NCBI GenBank assembly: GCA_021816665.1
Contig: JAKAXI010000021.1
Location: 1-13,099 of the forward strand
Reading direction: 5' to 3'
Source: Bacillota bacterium
GTDB lineage: Bacteria; Bacillota; Bacilli; Alicyclobacillales; Alicyclobacillaceae
Length of the DNA stretch: 13,099 nt
The notes under the pieces are model-generated. The model was given only the letters and a program-made list of their open reading frames with translations, was not told the origin of the DNA and did not search any database. Position 1 is the stretch's first letter; each line of letters begins with the position of its first letter. Of this stretch, positions 7,062-13,099 are shown one piece after another. The translations under genes were made by a program, and so were the position numbers.

Positions 7062-7090
7062 GGAATCTGAGGATTCCTTCGGACTCCGAA
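7062..7090. repeat. Two abutting perfect hairpins upstream of the MFS gene
   Basis: GGAATC-TGAG-GATTCC (7062-7077) is followed without a gap by TTCGG-ACT-CCGAA (7078-7090). A possible -10, TAGAAT, lies at 7097-7102, so these repeats occupy the -35 region and could be operator DNA. Confidence 0.5.
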
Positions 7091-7130
7091 AAGATGTAGA
7101 ATAACGCTGCTGCACAAGTTGCCTTTTTTC

Positions 7131-7137
7131 GGAGGGG
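7131..7137 (+). promoter_or_regulatory. Ribosome binding site fixing the MFS transporter start
   Basis: GGAGGGG, with GGAGG ending 7 nt before ATG 7143. This makes 7143 better than the in-frame TTG at 7119, which lies upstream of the site. Confidence 0.8.
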
Positions 7138-7142
7138 TCGTC

Positions 7143-8369
7143 ATGCCGTTATGGAAGCGAAATCTCTGGTTGCTGTGGTTTGGGTCACTTGTGACAAGTG
7201 CAAGTTACTCCATGGTAGTCCCATTTCTTCCCCTGTTTTTGCTCAAAATCGGCGTTCACCACCATACGTCCATGTGGTCCGGACTCATTTTTAGCAGTGC
7301 CTTTCTTACCGGCGCTCTGTCGTCCCCGTTTTGGGGTTCAGTGGCTGACAAGTATGGCCGTAAACCGATGATTATTCGATCTGGCTTTGCACTTTGTGCC
7401 GTTTACCTGCTGACTGCGTTTGTTCAGCACCCTTGGGAACTGTTGGCTCTGCGCGGTGTTCAAGGTCTGCTCGCAGGGTTCATTCCGGGCGCCATTGCGC
7501 TCGTTGGCACTTCTACGCCGAAGCAAGACGTGGGCTATGCGCTGGCTCTGATGTCCACTGCCACGGCGACCGGGAGCATCCTTGGGCCGCTCGTCGGGGG
7601 AGCGGTGGCAAGTTGGCTGGGCAACCGTGCCGCCTTTGCGGCTGCAGGTGTCCTCGTGCTGCTTGGGACACTGCTTGTGCTGATTTGGGTCAAAGAATAC
7701 AACTTTGTCCCTGCGAAGACGCGCAGTTCCGTGATGGGCGCCATGAAGACAGCGGTACACAACCGTCCGCTGTTGGTAACTCTTCTAATCACGATGCTGA
7801 CGGCGTTCTCGATCATGACGATTGAACCAGTATTGCCGCTCTACATCGCGCAATTGGGTTCACATTGGCACGACATTTCCCTGCTTGCCGGCATCATCTT
7901 CTCACTTTCAGGCATCGCCAGTGTCATTTTTGCCGCGCGCTGGGGACGGTTTGCCGATCGCGTTGGTTTTCGCAAAGTCCTGTTGATCGGACTCATTGGT
8001 GGTGGCGTCGGAAATTTGGCGCAGTTGCCGTTTCATCAAATTTGGGGCTTCGCGGTTGTCCGCTTTGTCTACGGGGCATTTTTCTGTGCTGTGTTTCCAG
8101 CTATCAATGCGCTCGTTGTTCAGTCCACAGAACCGGACTTTCGTGGGCGAGCTTTTGGTCTTAACCAGACTGCCAATCAAATTGGTACGCTGTTTGGTCC
8201 ACTCGTGGGTGGAGCACTTGCTGGGGCCTTCTCGGTTCACAGCGTGTTCTGGGTTACAGGTCTCTTGCTCTTGGTCACGACGACACTGACTTACGTCACG
8301 GGACGACCACAGCGTGGTGCTGGACAAGCCGCATTCGCTGGGGATGTGCCGCCAAACCACGCAGGCTAG
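7143..8369 (+). CDS. MFS transporter, DHA1 (multidrug efflux) type
   Basis: This 408-residue protein has about 12 membrane segments. It shows the cytoplasmic loop 2-3 motif A (GSVADKYGRK, 65-74) and an antiporter-type motif C segment (ATATGSILGPLVGGAVASWLG). A second-half repeat of motif A appears as RWGRFADRVGFRK. The drug:H+ antiporter-1 group, for example MdtG-like proteins, shares this architecture, and proton-driven export of small molecules is the family role. Substrate cannot be predicted. It is transcribed divergently from galU across a 221-base gap and converges on the DUF309 gene. No regulator gene is adjacent, but paired hairpins precede the possible promoter. Sugar or metabolite export is a less likely alternative. 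Confidence 0.85.
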   Translation: MPLWKRNLWLLWFGSLVTSASYSMVVPFLPLFLLKIGVHHHTSMWSGLIFSSAFLTGALSSPFWGSVADKYGRKPMIIRSGFALCAVYLLTAFVQHPWELLALRGVQGLLAGFIPGAIALVGTSTPKQDVGYALALMSTATATGSILGPLVGGAVASWLGNRAAFAAAGVLVLLGTLLVLIWVKEYNFVPAKTRSSVMGAMKTAVHNRPLLVTLLITMLTAFSIMTIEPVLPLYIAQLGSHWHDISLLAGIIFSLSGIASVIFAARWGRFADRVGFRKVLLIGLIGGGVGNLAQLPFHQIWGFAVVRFVYGAFFCAVFPAINALVVQSTEPDFRGRAFGLNQTANQIGTLFGPLVGGALAGAFSVHSVFWVTGLLLLVTTTLTYVTGRPQRGAGQAAFAGDVPPNHAG

Positions 8370-8402
8370 CCTCGACAGCCGTCTTCAGCCCTGTTCGTCG
8401 AG
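8363..8402. repeat. Overlapping inverted repeats at convergent gene ends
   Basis: The palindrome AGGCTAGCCT (8363-8372) spans the MFS stop codon. CTCGAC (8371-8376) pairs with GTCGAG (8397-8402) across the DUF309 stop (8385-8387). No T tract follows on either strand, so a bidirectional terminator role is only possible. Confidence 0.4.
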
Positions 8403-8828
8403 CGGTGTCGGTTGCCATGTCGCTACAGTGCTGGCGAGGTCCGGATCAACGACGGAAATGGAAACGCTAGGCAGATTCAGGGCATCGACCTCGGCGACTG
8501 AGACGTGCTGGTCGTAGAGCTGAGTCGGTACCTGTTGGTATACCCTGTCGATATCCCGGATCAACTGACTCAAGTCAATCCCCTCGTACACTGGCAAGTG
8601 CGGGGCCAAGTAACTTTTCGCCCGCTGCCACATGCGGTAACCGCCGCGTACATTGCCATTCCGCAAGTGGTAGAGGCAGACCGCCGCCTGAATGAGTCCT
8701 TTGAGCAGTTGAGGACGGCCGCTGTCGAGCCATAATGACTCCCCGTATTCGTGGCATGTGAAGTAATCTTGAGTCACATTGAAGCAGTACAGGTAGGATA
8801 TGAGTCGGTCATCGGGCGAGTGCTGCAC
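8385..8828 (-). CDS. DUF309 family protein (YpuF-like)
   Basis: This is a 147-residue soluble protein. Residues of roughly the first half match the DUF309 signature: FNVTQDYFTCHEYGESLWLD, then LLKGLIQAAVCLYHLRNGN and GGYRMWQRA. The conserved DYFxxHE..E.xW and KGLIQ.A...H...GN patterns are intact. The family is small, helical, widespread in Bacillota, and of unknown biochemical function. GTG 8828 is chosen because the full AGGAGGTGA (8833-8841) stands just upstream. An in-frame GTG at 8852 precedes the binding site and falls inside a palindrome, so it is less likely. The remaining C-terminal third shows no motif I recognise. It is divergent from the nucleoside hydrolase gene across the palindrome, and convergent with the MFS gene. 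Confidence 0.85.
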   Translation of the reverse strand: MQHSPDDRLISYLYCFNVTQDYFTCHEYGESLWLDSGRPQLLKGLIQAAVCLYHLRNGNVRGGYRMWQRAKSYLAPHLPVYEGIDLSQLIRDIDRVYQQVPTQLYDQHVSVAEVDALNLPSVSISVVDPDLASTVATWQPTPLDEQG

Positions 8829-8832
8829 TGGC

Positions 8833-8841
8833 TCACCTCCT
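8833..8841 (-). promoter_or_regulatory. Full-length ribosome binding site of the DUF309 gene
   Basis: AGGAGGTGA, a perfect complement to the 16S rRNA 3' end, with GGAGG 7 nt before GTG 8828. It decides the GTG 8828 start. Confidence 0.8.
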
Positions 8842-8851
8842 CTGCTTTCCA

Positions 8852-8867
8852 CTCATGATATCATGAG
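8852..8867. promoter_or_regulatory. Perfect 16-bp palindrome in a divergent promoter region (operator candidate)
   Basis: CTCATGATATCATGAG is self-complementary over all 16 bases with no spacer. It lies 24 bases before the DUF309 start and 63 bases before the nucleoside hydrolase start, in the only divergent gap between them. The form suggests a dimeric transcription factor site; no specific regulator family can be named. Confidence 0.5.
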
Positions 8868-8930
8868 CGTAGTGCGGTCCTTAGCGGGACTATCGCAAAC
8901 CTGAACGTAAAGTGAGGTCGAATCTAGACA

Positions 8931-9881
8931 ATGGAGTCTCGACACAAAGTCATCCTCGACGTAGACACAGGCGTGGATGATGCCCTAGCGATTCTGTGTG
9001 CAGTACGGTCACCTCAGCTTGACGTCATCGGCATCACGACGTGCTTTGGCAATGTAGATGTAGAGACAGCGACGCACAATACTCTGGCTGTCCTTGAGTA
9101 TGCCGAGCGGACAGATATTCCCGTCTACATCGGGGCGGAGAAGCCTCTGTTGCGGGAGTGGGGGGGACCGGTGCCGTGGATTCACGGTGACAATGGGCTC
9201 GGCGACGCTGAACTGCCACCCCTTCGGCGCTTGGCACAAGATGAGTCCGCTACAACATTCATACACCGCATGGTCACTGAACATCCTGGCGAAGTCACGC
9301 TGATCCCTGTCGCGCGGATGACCAATATCGCCAACGTGTTGCAATTTGACCCGACCATCGCCAGAAAACTTAAACGCATCGTCATGATGGGTGGCGCAGC
9401 GTTTTGCCCAGGAAATGTTGGACCTTTCGCGGAGGCGAACATCTGGGGGGATCCGGAAGCAGCCCACATTGTGTTTCACTCAGGAGCACCGATCACGATG
9501 GTAGGTCTTGACGTGACGATGCAGGCGCGGTTGACTTCCAAACAATTGGCAACATTGAGTGAGAGTCGATATTCAGAGTTTCTGAAAGAGGCCGTGTCGT
9601 TTTACATCAACGCCTACGAGCGGACACAGGCACAAGACGGTGACGACAGTTGGTGCGCGTTGCACGATCCGCTCGCTGTTGCGATGGTGGACGATCCGAC
9701 TCTGTGCGAAATCAAGGACTACTACGTCGACGTTGAAACACACGGTTTATTGACGGCGGGGATGACCGTCGTCGACGCCCGCGCTGTGCCCGAGCACAGG
9801 CCGAATGCGTCCGTGTGTGTTAGTGTGGACGCGCCGCGTTTCTTACAGTGGTGTGCCGATCGGCTCGGTTTTGAAGTGTAA
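8931..9881 (+). CDS. Inosine-uridine preferring nucleoside hydrolase family protein
   Basis: This 316-residue enzyme hydrolyses the N-glycosidic bond of ribonucleosides to give ribose and a nucleobase. The Ca2+-binding aspartate cluster is visible as DVDTGVDDA (D10, D12, D16, D17). FGNVDVETATHNTL, HGDNGLGD, RIVMMGGAAFCPGN and EANIWGDPEAA follow, and the C-terminal metal Asp sits in HDPLAVA. All expected family motifs are present and the length is normal. ATG 8931 has a modest ribosome binding site (GTGAGG, 8912-8917, 13 nt away). The base specificity (pyrimidine, purine or broad) is not readable here. It may supply free bases to the nearby NCS1/NCS2 and dihydropyrimidinase pathway, though that link is inference. 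It is probably the first gene of a + strand cluster with pcp. Confidence 0.92.
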   Translation: MESRHKVILDVDTGVDDALAILCAVRSPQLDVIGITTCFGNVDVETATHNTLAVLEYAERTDIPVYIGAEKPLLREWGGPVPWIHGDNGLGDAELPPLRRLAQDESATTFIHRMVTEHPGEVTLIPVARMTNIANVLQFDPTIARKLKRIVMMGGAAFCPGNVGPFAEANIWGDPEAAHIVFHSGAPITMVGLDVTMQARLTSKQLATLSESRYSEFLKEAVSFYINAYERTQAQDGDDSWCALHDPLAVAMVDDPTLCEIKDYYVDVETHGLLTAGMTVVDARAVPEHRPNASVCVSVDAPRFLQWCADRLGFEV

Positions 9882-9886
9882 ACAGG

Positions 9887-9924
9887 CGTCTGCCACTATG
9901 GGGAGCGGCCGAGTCTTGCAGACG
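9887..9924 (+). repeat. Inverted repeat between nucleoside hydrolase and pcp
   Basis: CGTCTGC (9887-9893) pairs perfectly with GCAGACG (9918-9924) around a 24-nt loop, within which ACT/AGT may also pair. It ends just before the pcp ribosome binding site. There is no T tract, so it may modulate read-through or translation rather than terminate. Confidence 0.45.
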
Positions 9925-9938
9925 AGGGAGGGACAGCG

Positions 9939-10619
9939 ATGACGAGGGTACTGGTGACGGGGTTTGAGCCGTTTGCGGGGGAACCGGTAAACTCCGCATG
10001 GGAGGCAGTCAGTGCGCTCCTCAAACATGACCGAGCAAACACCGTGGATGTGTCCAAGCCGGCAGACATGCGCTCCGGTTTACACATTTATGTACGGCAG
10101 TTGCCGACCGCGTTCGGCCAGGCGCGCGATGTCCTGGCGCAAGCGCTCGAACACGTTCGCCCGCAAGTGGTCGTGTGCTTTGGTGAAGCGGGTGGGCGCA
10201 GCGCGATCTCTGTGGAACGGGTTGGCGTAAACCTCGATCACGCCCGGATCGCGGACAATGCAGGCAATCAACCCATAGAGACAAAGAGCATAGAGGGCGC
10301 GCCAGACGCATATTTCAGTCGACTGCCGGTGCGAGAACTGGTCACGCATCTACGAGCTGCCGGGTTGCCTGCAGAAGAGTCGTGGTCGGCGGGAACCTTT
10401 GTGTGCAACCATGTCCTGTACGGACTCATGCATGTGTTGCAGACAAAACCTTGGTCTGACGAGTGTATGGCAGCTGGCTTTGTTCACCTACCGTATTTAC
10501 CAGAACAAGCAGCGCGGCACCCAGGACAGCCATCGCTCGGCCGCGAAGAGTGCGCACGGGCTGTAGACTTCATCGTTAATTACCTGGTGGAGTGGGTACA
10601 GGGGAGCGTGCAACCGTGA
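9939..10619 (+). CDS. pcp: Pyroglutamyl-peptidase I (pyrrolidone-carboxylate peptidase)
   Basis: This 226-residue cysteine peptidase of family C15 removes N-terminal pyroglutamate from peptides in the cytoplasm. The N-terminal VLVTGFEPFAGEPVNSAWEAV and the CFGEAGGR segment match the family. The catalytic triad is visible by alignment with the Bacillus amyloliquefaciens enzyme: E93 (SVERVGVN), C156 (SAGTFVCNHVLYGLMH) and H183 (GFVHLPYLPEQ). It is slightly longer than the usual 200-215 residues because of an extra loop at roughly residues 31-47. ATG 9939 has GGGAGGG (9926-9932) 6 nt upstream. The TGA stop overlaps the GTG of the next gene by 4 bp, so translational coupling is likely. Confidence 0.94.
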   Translation: MTRVLVTGFEPFAGEPVNSAWEAVSALLKHDRANTVDVSKPADMRSGLHIYVRQLPTAFGQARDVLAQALEHVRPQVVVCFGEAGGRSAISVERVGVNLDHARIADNAGNQPIETKSIEGAPDAYFSRLPVRELVTHLRAAGLPAEESWSAGTFVCNHVLYGLMHVLQTKPWSDECMAAGFVHLPYLPEQAARHPGQPSLGREECARAVDFIVNYLVEWVQGSVQP

Positions 10620-10939
10620 GCGAATGGACTTGGCTGCACGCCGTCTTTCCGATCGCTGATGTCGAACTGACAAAACCGCCGCTTGACCCCAAAGCTGCGA
10701 ATGTACTCGTCCGTACGGTCCGTCGAGTACCGGAGTCGGAGCTCACCAGGGATGCATCAGTCCAAAACGAGGTATACGAACTGCGCGTGGCCCCTCACAA
10801 CGTGGCCCCGTTTCGCGGGGGTCCGTGGCGGCGGAGATTTTTGAGGGAAGAGTTGGAGACGCCGGGTGCAGCTCTGTCGGACTTTCGAGAGCGCCTTGCC
10901 GAGGCTGTGAAAACGGCGAGGTCAACATCGGGTCTGTGA
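10616..10939 (+). CDS. Hypothetical protein, 107 residues, translationally coupled to pcp
   Basis: I do not recognise this family. The reading begins MSEWTWLHAVFPIADVELTK from GTG 10616, which overlaps the pcp stop as GTGA. GGGGAG (10601-10606) is 9 nt upstream, supporting this start over the in-frame GTG at 10592. There is no signal peptide or membrane segment. The middle is charged and mixed (residues 30-60). Residues 66-80 read FRGGPWRRRFLREEL, a basic and aromatic cluster, and the C-terminal part (86-107) looks helical and charged. The tight overlap with pcp indicates a genuine gene and a possible shared regulation, but gives no function. A small nucleic-acid-binding or regulatory role would be a guess. 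Confidence 0.7.
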   Translation: MSEWTWLHAVFPIADVELTKPPLDPKAANVLVRTVRRVPESELTRDASVQNEVYELRVAPHNVAPFRGGPWRRRFLREELETPGAALSDFRERLAEAVKTARSTSGL

Positions 10940-11021
10940 ACAACGCATCACACCCGCCCCTGCCAGCCGAGGTGCCCGTCGCATAAGATGGGACGAACTT
11001 GGCCGGAAAGGGGCGATTCTT

Positions 11022-11855
11022 ATGATCAAATCCGTACGTGCAGCCAGACGTCGTGCCAACGGCCGCAAACCTGAACTTGGCAAGTACCTGCTCTACCTGC
11101 ACTTCGCCAAAGATGCAAAAATCCGCAATTACTTGCCGACGACGCGGCGGTACTCAGTGAACACTTTGAAGAACTACATTAAGCGCTTCACGTCGGTGTA
11201 TGTGAAGCCTTCCGGGGGAAGTCGCGGACAAGGCGTTTTAAAGGTTTGGAAATCGGGCAAAGCGGTATTTGTGCAACACACAAACCGGACGAAGCGGGAG
11301 TTTTCCAGCATTGATGCTGCTGTGCGGTTTGTCGACAGGCAGCGCGCAGGCCGCGCGTATGTGGTTCAGCGTGGAATCGCGCTGGCACGTGTGCAAGGTT
11401 CTCCGTTTGACATTCGCGTGATGATGCAAAAAGAAGTCCCTGGTGGCAAATGGCTGTATTCAGGCATGGCGGCAAAAGTTGCGGGGAAGGGTAGTGTCGT
11501 AACCAACGTAGCGCTCAGTCACGGTCGGGTGATTCCTGTGCCCGTTGCGCTCAGGCAGAGTTTTGGCTGGTCAGACGAGCGGATCAAACGCTGCATCGAT
11601 GAGATGGTTTCGCTAGGCCTGCGCGCAGCCCATCACTTTGATACTTATCAACCGTACCGCGAAATTGGTCTCGACGTAGCCGTGGACACGAGCGGGAGGG
11701 TCTGGTTAATAGAGGAGAACACTGCGCCGAGTCACCCGCTGTTCAAGAAGATGACAGTCGACCTGGCGCCGTACCGGCGAATCCAATACCGTTGGGGGCG
11801 ATATCAACGGGCACTCCAAAAGAGGACCACGTCGTCTCAAAAAGTCCACAAATAG
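11022..11855 (+). CDS. YheC/YheD-type ATP-grasp protein, compact form
   Basis: This 277-residue protein carries the YheC/YheD-like ATP-grasp fold. VYVKPSGGSRGQGV (59-72) is the characteristic nucleotide-binding Lys-Pro and glycine loop. SPFDIRVMMQ follows in the central part. WLIEENTAPSHPLFK near the C-terminus carries the Glu/Asn metal ligands (ExN). ATP-grasp enzymes ligate a carboxylate to an amine or thiol via an acyl phosphate. Bacillus YheC and YheD are annotated as endospore coat-associated, but their reaction is unknown. This copy is shorter than those proteins (roughly 360-450 residues) and starts with a basic tail (RAARRRANGRK), so the N-terminal region of longer homologues is missing. 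ATG 11022 has AAAGGGG (11007-11013) 8 nt upstream. It follows the unknown gene by 82 bases with no clear terminator between. Confidence 0.85.
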   Translation: MIKSVRAARRRANGRKPELGKYLLYLHFAKDAKIRNYLPTTRRYSVNTLKNYIKRFTSVYVKPSGGSRGQGVLKVWKSGKAVFVQHTNRTKREFSSIDAAVRFVDRQRAGRAYVVQRGIALARVQGSPFDIRVMMQKEVPGGKWLYSGMAAKVAGKGSVVTNVALSHGRVIPVPVALRQSFGWSDERIKRCIDEMVSLGLRAAHHFDTYQPYREIGLDVAVDTSGRVWLIEENTAPSHPLFKKMTVDLAPYRRIQYRWGRYQRALQKRTTSSQKVHK

Positions 11856-11900
11856 TGTGTCGAAATCCCTCCAAGAACAATAAATAGTATGTCATAATAC
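11851..11900 (+). promoter_or_regulatory. Tandem 18-bp near-repeats upstream of pckA (CcpN-like operator candidate)
   Basis: AATAGTGTGTCGAAATCC (11851-11868) and AATAGTATGTCATAATAC (11883-11900) match at 14 of 18 positions, with starts 32 bp apart, about three helical turns. The downstream copy contains TATGTCATAAT, matching 10 of 11 positions of the Bacillus subtilis CcpN box as I recall it (TRTGHYATAYW). It overlaps the putative -10, where a repressor would act. CcpN represses pckA and gapB in B. subtilis, so the context fits. The first copy begins inside the last codons of the ATP-grasp gene. Confidence 0.4.
11890..11898 (+). promoter_or_regulatory. Extended -10 promoter candidate for pckA
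   Basis: TGTCATAAT has the TGn extension directly before CATAAT (5 of 6 consensus). The -35 region at 17 bp (TCCAAG) is poor, as is common for extended -10 promoters. Transcription would start near 11905, giving a leader of about 30 nt. Confidence 0.45.
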
Positions 11901-11921
11901 GTTCTATTAGGACTGCACAAT

Positions 11922-11930
11922 GGAGGGTGA
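11922..11930 (+). promoter_or_regulatory. pckA ribosome binding site
   Basis: GGAGGGTGA, with GGAGG 8 nt before GTG 11935. An in-frame ATG at 11920 precedes and overlaps it, so GTG 11935 is the better start. Confidence 0.75.
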
Positions 11931-11934
11931 TCCA

Positions 11935-13099
11935 GTGGTTCAAGAGACATGGCAGCGTCTGACACCGGTAGAGCTGATCGAGACGTCGATCCGCCGCAAC
12001 GAAGGCATGTTGCTCAGCAACGGCGCATTTTGCGCACAAACTGGGAAGTTCACCGGTCGGTCACCTAAGGATAAATTCTTCGTCGCCTATGAGGGTTGCC
12101 CGCTTCCGAAGGAGCGTCATCAGTGGTTGACGGAGGCACAGTTTGACCGACTGTTCGCGAAGGTTCAGGCGCATCTACAAGCCACTGGCGGCTTTATTTT
12201 TGACGGAGCCGTGAACCATACAGAGCAACACCGAGTACCCGTGCGCTTTTACACGGAGTTTGCCTGGCATAACTTGTTCGTTCAGCAATTGTTCCTGAAC
12301 GGCGATCCGACTGTAACGCCTGAATACACAGTGTACGGGACCCCGACACTGATGGCATCTCCGGACGAAGACGGCACGCGCACGGAAACGTTCATCGTGA
12401 TCCATTTGAAACGAGGCATTGTTCTCATCGGTGGCACGGAGTACGCGGGTGAGTTGAAGAAGTCCATTTTCACGCTGATGCACCACCACTTGGCGGAGCG
12501 CGACATTTTGCCCATGCACTGTTCGGCTTCTGTCGGCGATGCGGGTGACGTCGCGCTCTTCTTCGGTCTCTCCGGCACTGGTAAAACAACCTTGTCTGCC
12601 GACCCAGAGCGCCGGTTGATTGGCGACGATGAGCACGGTTGGGCCGACGATGGGGTATTTAATATGGAGAACGGTTGCTACGCCAAATGCATTGACCTTT
12701 CGCGGGAGAAGGAACCAGATATTTACGCTGCCATTCATTTCGGAGCGGTGCTTGAAAACGTAGTGTGTGACGAGAAGCGGGAGCCAATATACTCTGACCG
12801 CTCTTTGACGGAGAACACCCGCGCGGCGTACCCGCTCAGCTTTATTCGCAACATCGAACCAAGTGGTCGCGGAGACCACCCAAGCGTTATCGTCTTTCTG
12901 TCTGCGGACGCCTCCGGCGTACTGCCGGCTGTCGCTCGCCTGACACCCGAAGATGCTCGCCGCCACTACCTGCTTGGTTACACCAGCAAGCTGGCGGGTA
13001 CTGAACGCGACGTCGTTCAACCCGAAGCAACCTTCTCCGCCTGTTTTGGGTCGCCGTTTCTCACAGACCGCCCAGTTCGCTACGCCGACATGTTAATGG
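11935..13099 (+). CDS. pckA: Phosphoenolpyruvate carboxykinase (ATP), N-terminal part (3' end outside window)
   Basis: GTG 11935 opens a frame running to the window end, with 388 residues visible of about 525-540. The enzyme converts oxaloacetate and ATP to phosphoenolpyruvate, ADP and CO2, the gluconeogenic step. Motifs in order are TGKFTGRSPKDKF near the N-terminus, FDGAVNHTEQHRVPVRFYTEFAWHNLF, GGTEYAGELKKSIF, the P-loop GLSGTGKTT (211-219, K217), IGDDEHGW with Mn2+/Mg2+ ligands, and YAKCIDLS. The CFGSPF segment and ENTRAAYPL follow. GLSGTGKTT and the EYAGE(M/L)KK block mark the ATP-dependent, not GTP-dependent, class. It lies 79 bases after the ATP-grasp gene with its own candidate promoter, so it is probably separately regulated. 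Confidence 0.97.
   Translation, partial: MVQETWQRLTPVELIETSIRRNEGMLLSNGAFCAQTGKFTGRSPKDKFFVAYEGCPLPKERHQWLTEAQFDRLFAKVQAHLQATGGFIFDGAVNHTEQHRVPVRFYTEFAWHNLFVQQLFLNGDPTVTPEYTVYGTPTLMASPDEDGTRTETFIVIHLKRGIVLIGGTEYAGELKKSIFTLMHHHLAERDILPMHCSASVGDAGDVALFFGLSGTGKTTLSADPERRLIGDDEHGWADDGVFNMENGCYAKCIDLSREKEPDIYAAIHFGAVLENVVCDEKREPIYSDRSLTENTRAAYPLSFIRNIEPSGRGDHPSVIVFLSADASGVLPAVARLTPEDARRHYLLGYTSKLAGTERDVVQPEATFSACFGSPFLTDRPVRYADMLM

Noticed and set aside
8829..8852. GTG 8852 as the DUF309 start.
   Set aside because: It precedes the perfect AGGAGGTGA site and falls on the edge of the 16-bp palindrome; GTG 8828 is properly spaced.
10940..11021. A terminator or promoter between the 107-residue gene and the ATP-grasp gene.
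   Set aside because: Only an imperfect inverted repeat (CGTCGCAT/ATGGGACG, around 10978-10995) and a poor -10-like TAAGAT were seen; neither is strong enough to call.
11920..11934. ATG 11920 as the pckA start.
   Set aside because: It overlaps the ribosome binding site GGAGGGTGA, which would then be inside the gene. GTG 11935 has correct spacing to that site.
12175..13020. A 281-codon open frame on the minus strand opposite pckA.
   Set aside because: It overlaps the strongly supported PEP carboxykinase, and its protein sequence is low in recognisable features.
1..13099. Mobile elements, CRISPR arrays, tRNA or rRNA genes, toxin-antitoxin or defence modules.
   Set aside because: No transposase, integrase, direct-repeat array, RNA gene fold or defence domain was seen, and the genes are ordinary metabolic and transport families with consistent composition.

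Overview
The window looks like a chromosomal segment of a Gram-positive, endospore-forming Bacillota bacterium. The evidence is strong AGGAGG-type ribosome binding sites, frequent GTG and TTG starts, a DUF309 (YpuF-like) gene, a YheC/YheD-type ATP-grasp gene, a Bacillus-type pyroglutamyl peptidase and an ATP-dependent PEP carboxykinase. The moderately high GC content and gene content would suit Alicyclobacillaceae or relatives, but that is inference; no rRNA or other phylogenetic marker is present. I see no insertion sequence, phage gene, CRISPR array, tRNA or rRNA. Both end genes are cut by the window edges. No stretch over 300 bases lacks a gene.

Region 1 (1-3354, + strand) is a reductive pyrimidine/hydantoin catabolism and uptake operon. 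It holds the C-terminal half of a dihydropyrimidinase/D-hydantoinase, a nitrilase-fold N-carbamoyl-beta-alanine amidohydrolase (beta-ureidopropionase type), and an NCS1 transporter. It closes with a clear rho-independent terminator. The permease would import the cyclic substrate, the first enzyme would open the ring to an N-carbamoyl amino acid, and the second would release CO2, ammonia and the amino acid. Region 2 (about 3386-4841, + strand) is a separately transcribed, sequence-divergent NCS2-type nucleobase permease with a small palindrome in its leader.

Region 3 (4851-7010, - strand) is a nucleotide-sugar pair, galU (UDP-glucose) then a short mannose-1-phosphate guanylyltransferase (GDP-mannose), probably feeding envelope polysaccharide synthesis. 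The galU leader carries a candidate 19-codon upstream ORF with its own ribosome binding site, an internal hairpin, and a stop codon that overlaps the galU ribosome binding site. Region 4 (7062-8402) is a DHA1-type MFS exporter, divergent from galU and convergent with a DUF309 gene (8385-8828, - strand).

Region 5 (8852-11855, + strand) begins at a perfect 16-bp palindrome shared by the divergent DUF309 and nucleoside hydrolase genes. It continues with pyroglutamyl-peptidase I, an unrecognised 107-residue protein that overlaps it by 4 bp, and a compact YheC/YheD ATP-grasp protein. Region 6 (11851-13099) is the regulatory region and first 388 codons of pckA. Upstream of pckA lie an extended -10 promoter candidate and a tandem 18-bp near-repeat spaced 32 bp, resembling a CcpN-type gluconeogenic operator pair.

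Overall this is mostly ordinary metabolic chromosome, with salvage and catabolism of nucleobases and nucleosides recurring. I do not see a clear novel defence or mobile system. The best leads are regulatory: the galU leader ORF, the 16-bp palindrome and the pckA repeats. After those come the divergent NCS2 permease and the unknown gene fused translationally to pcp.
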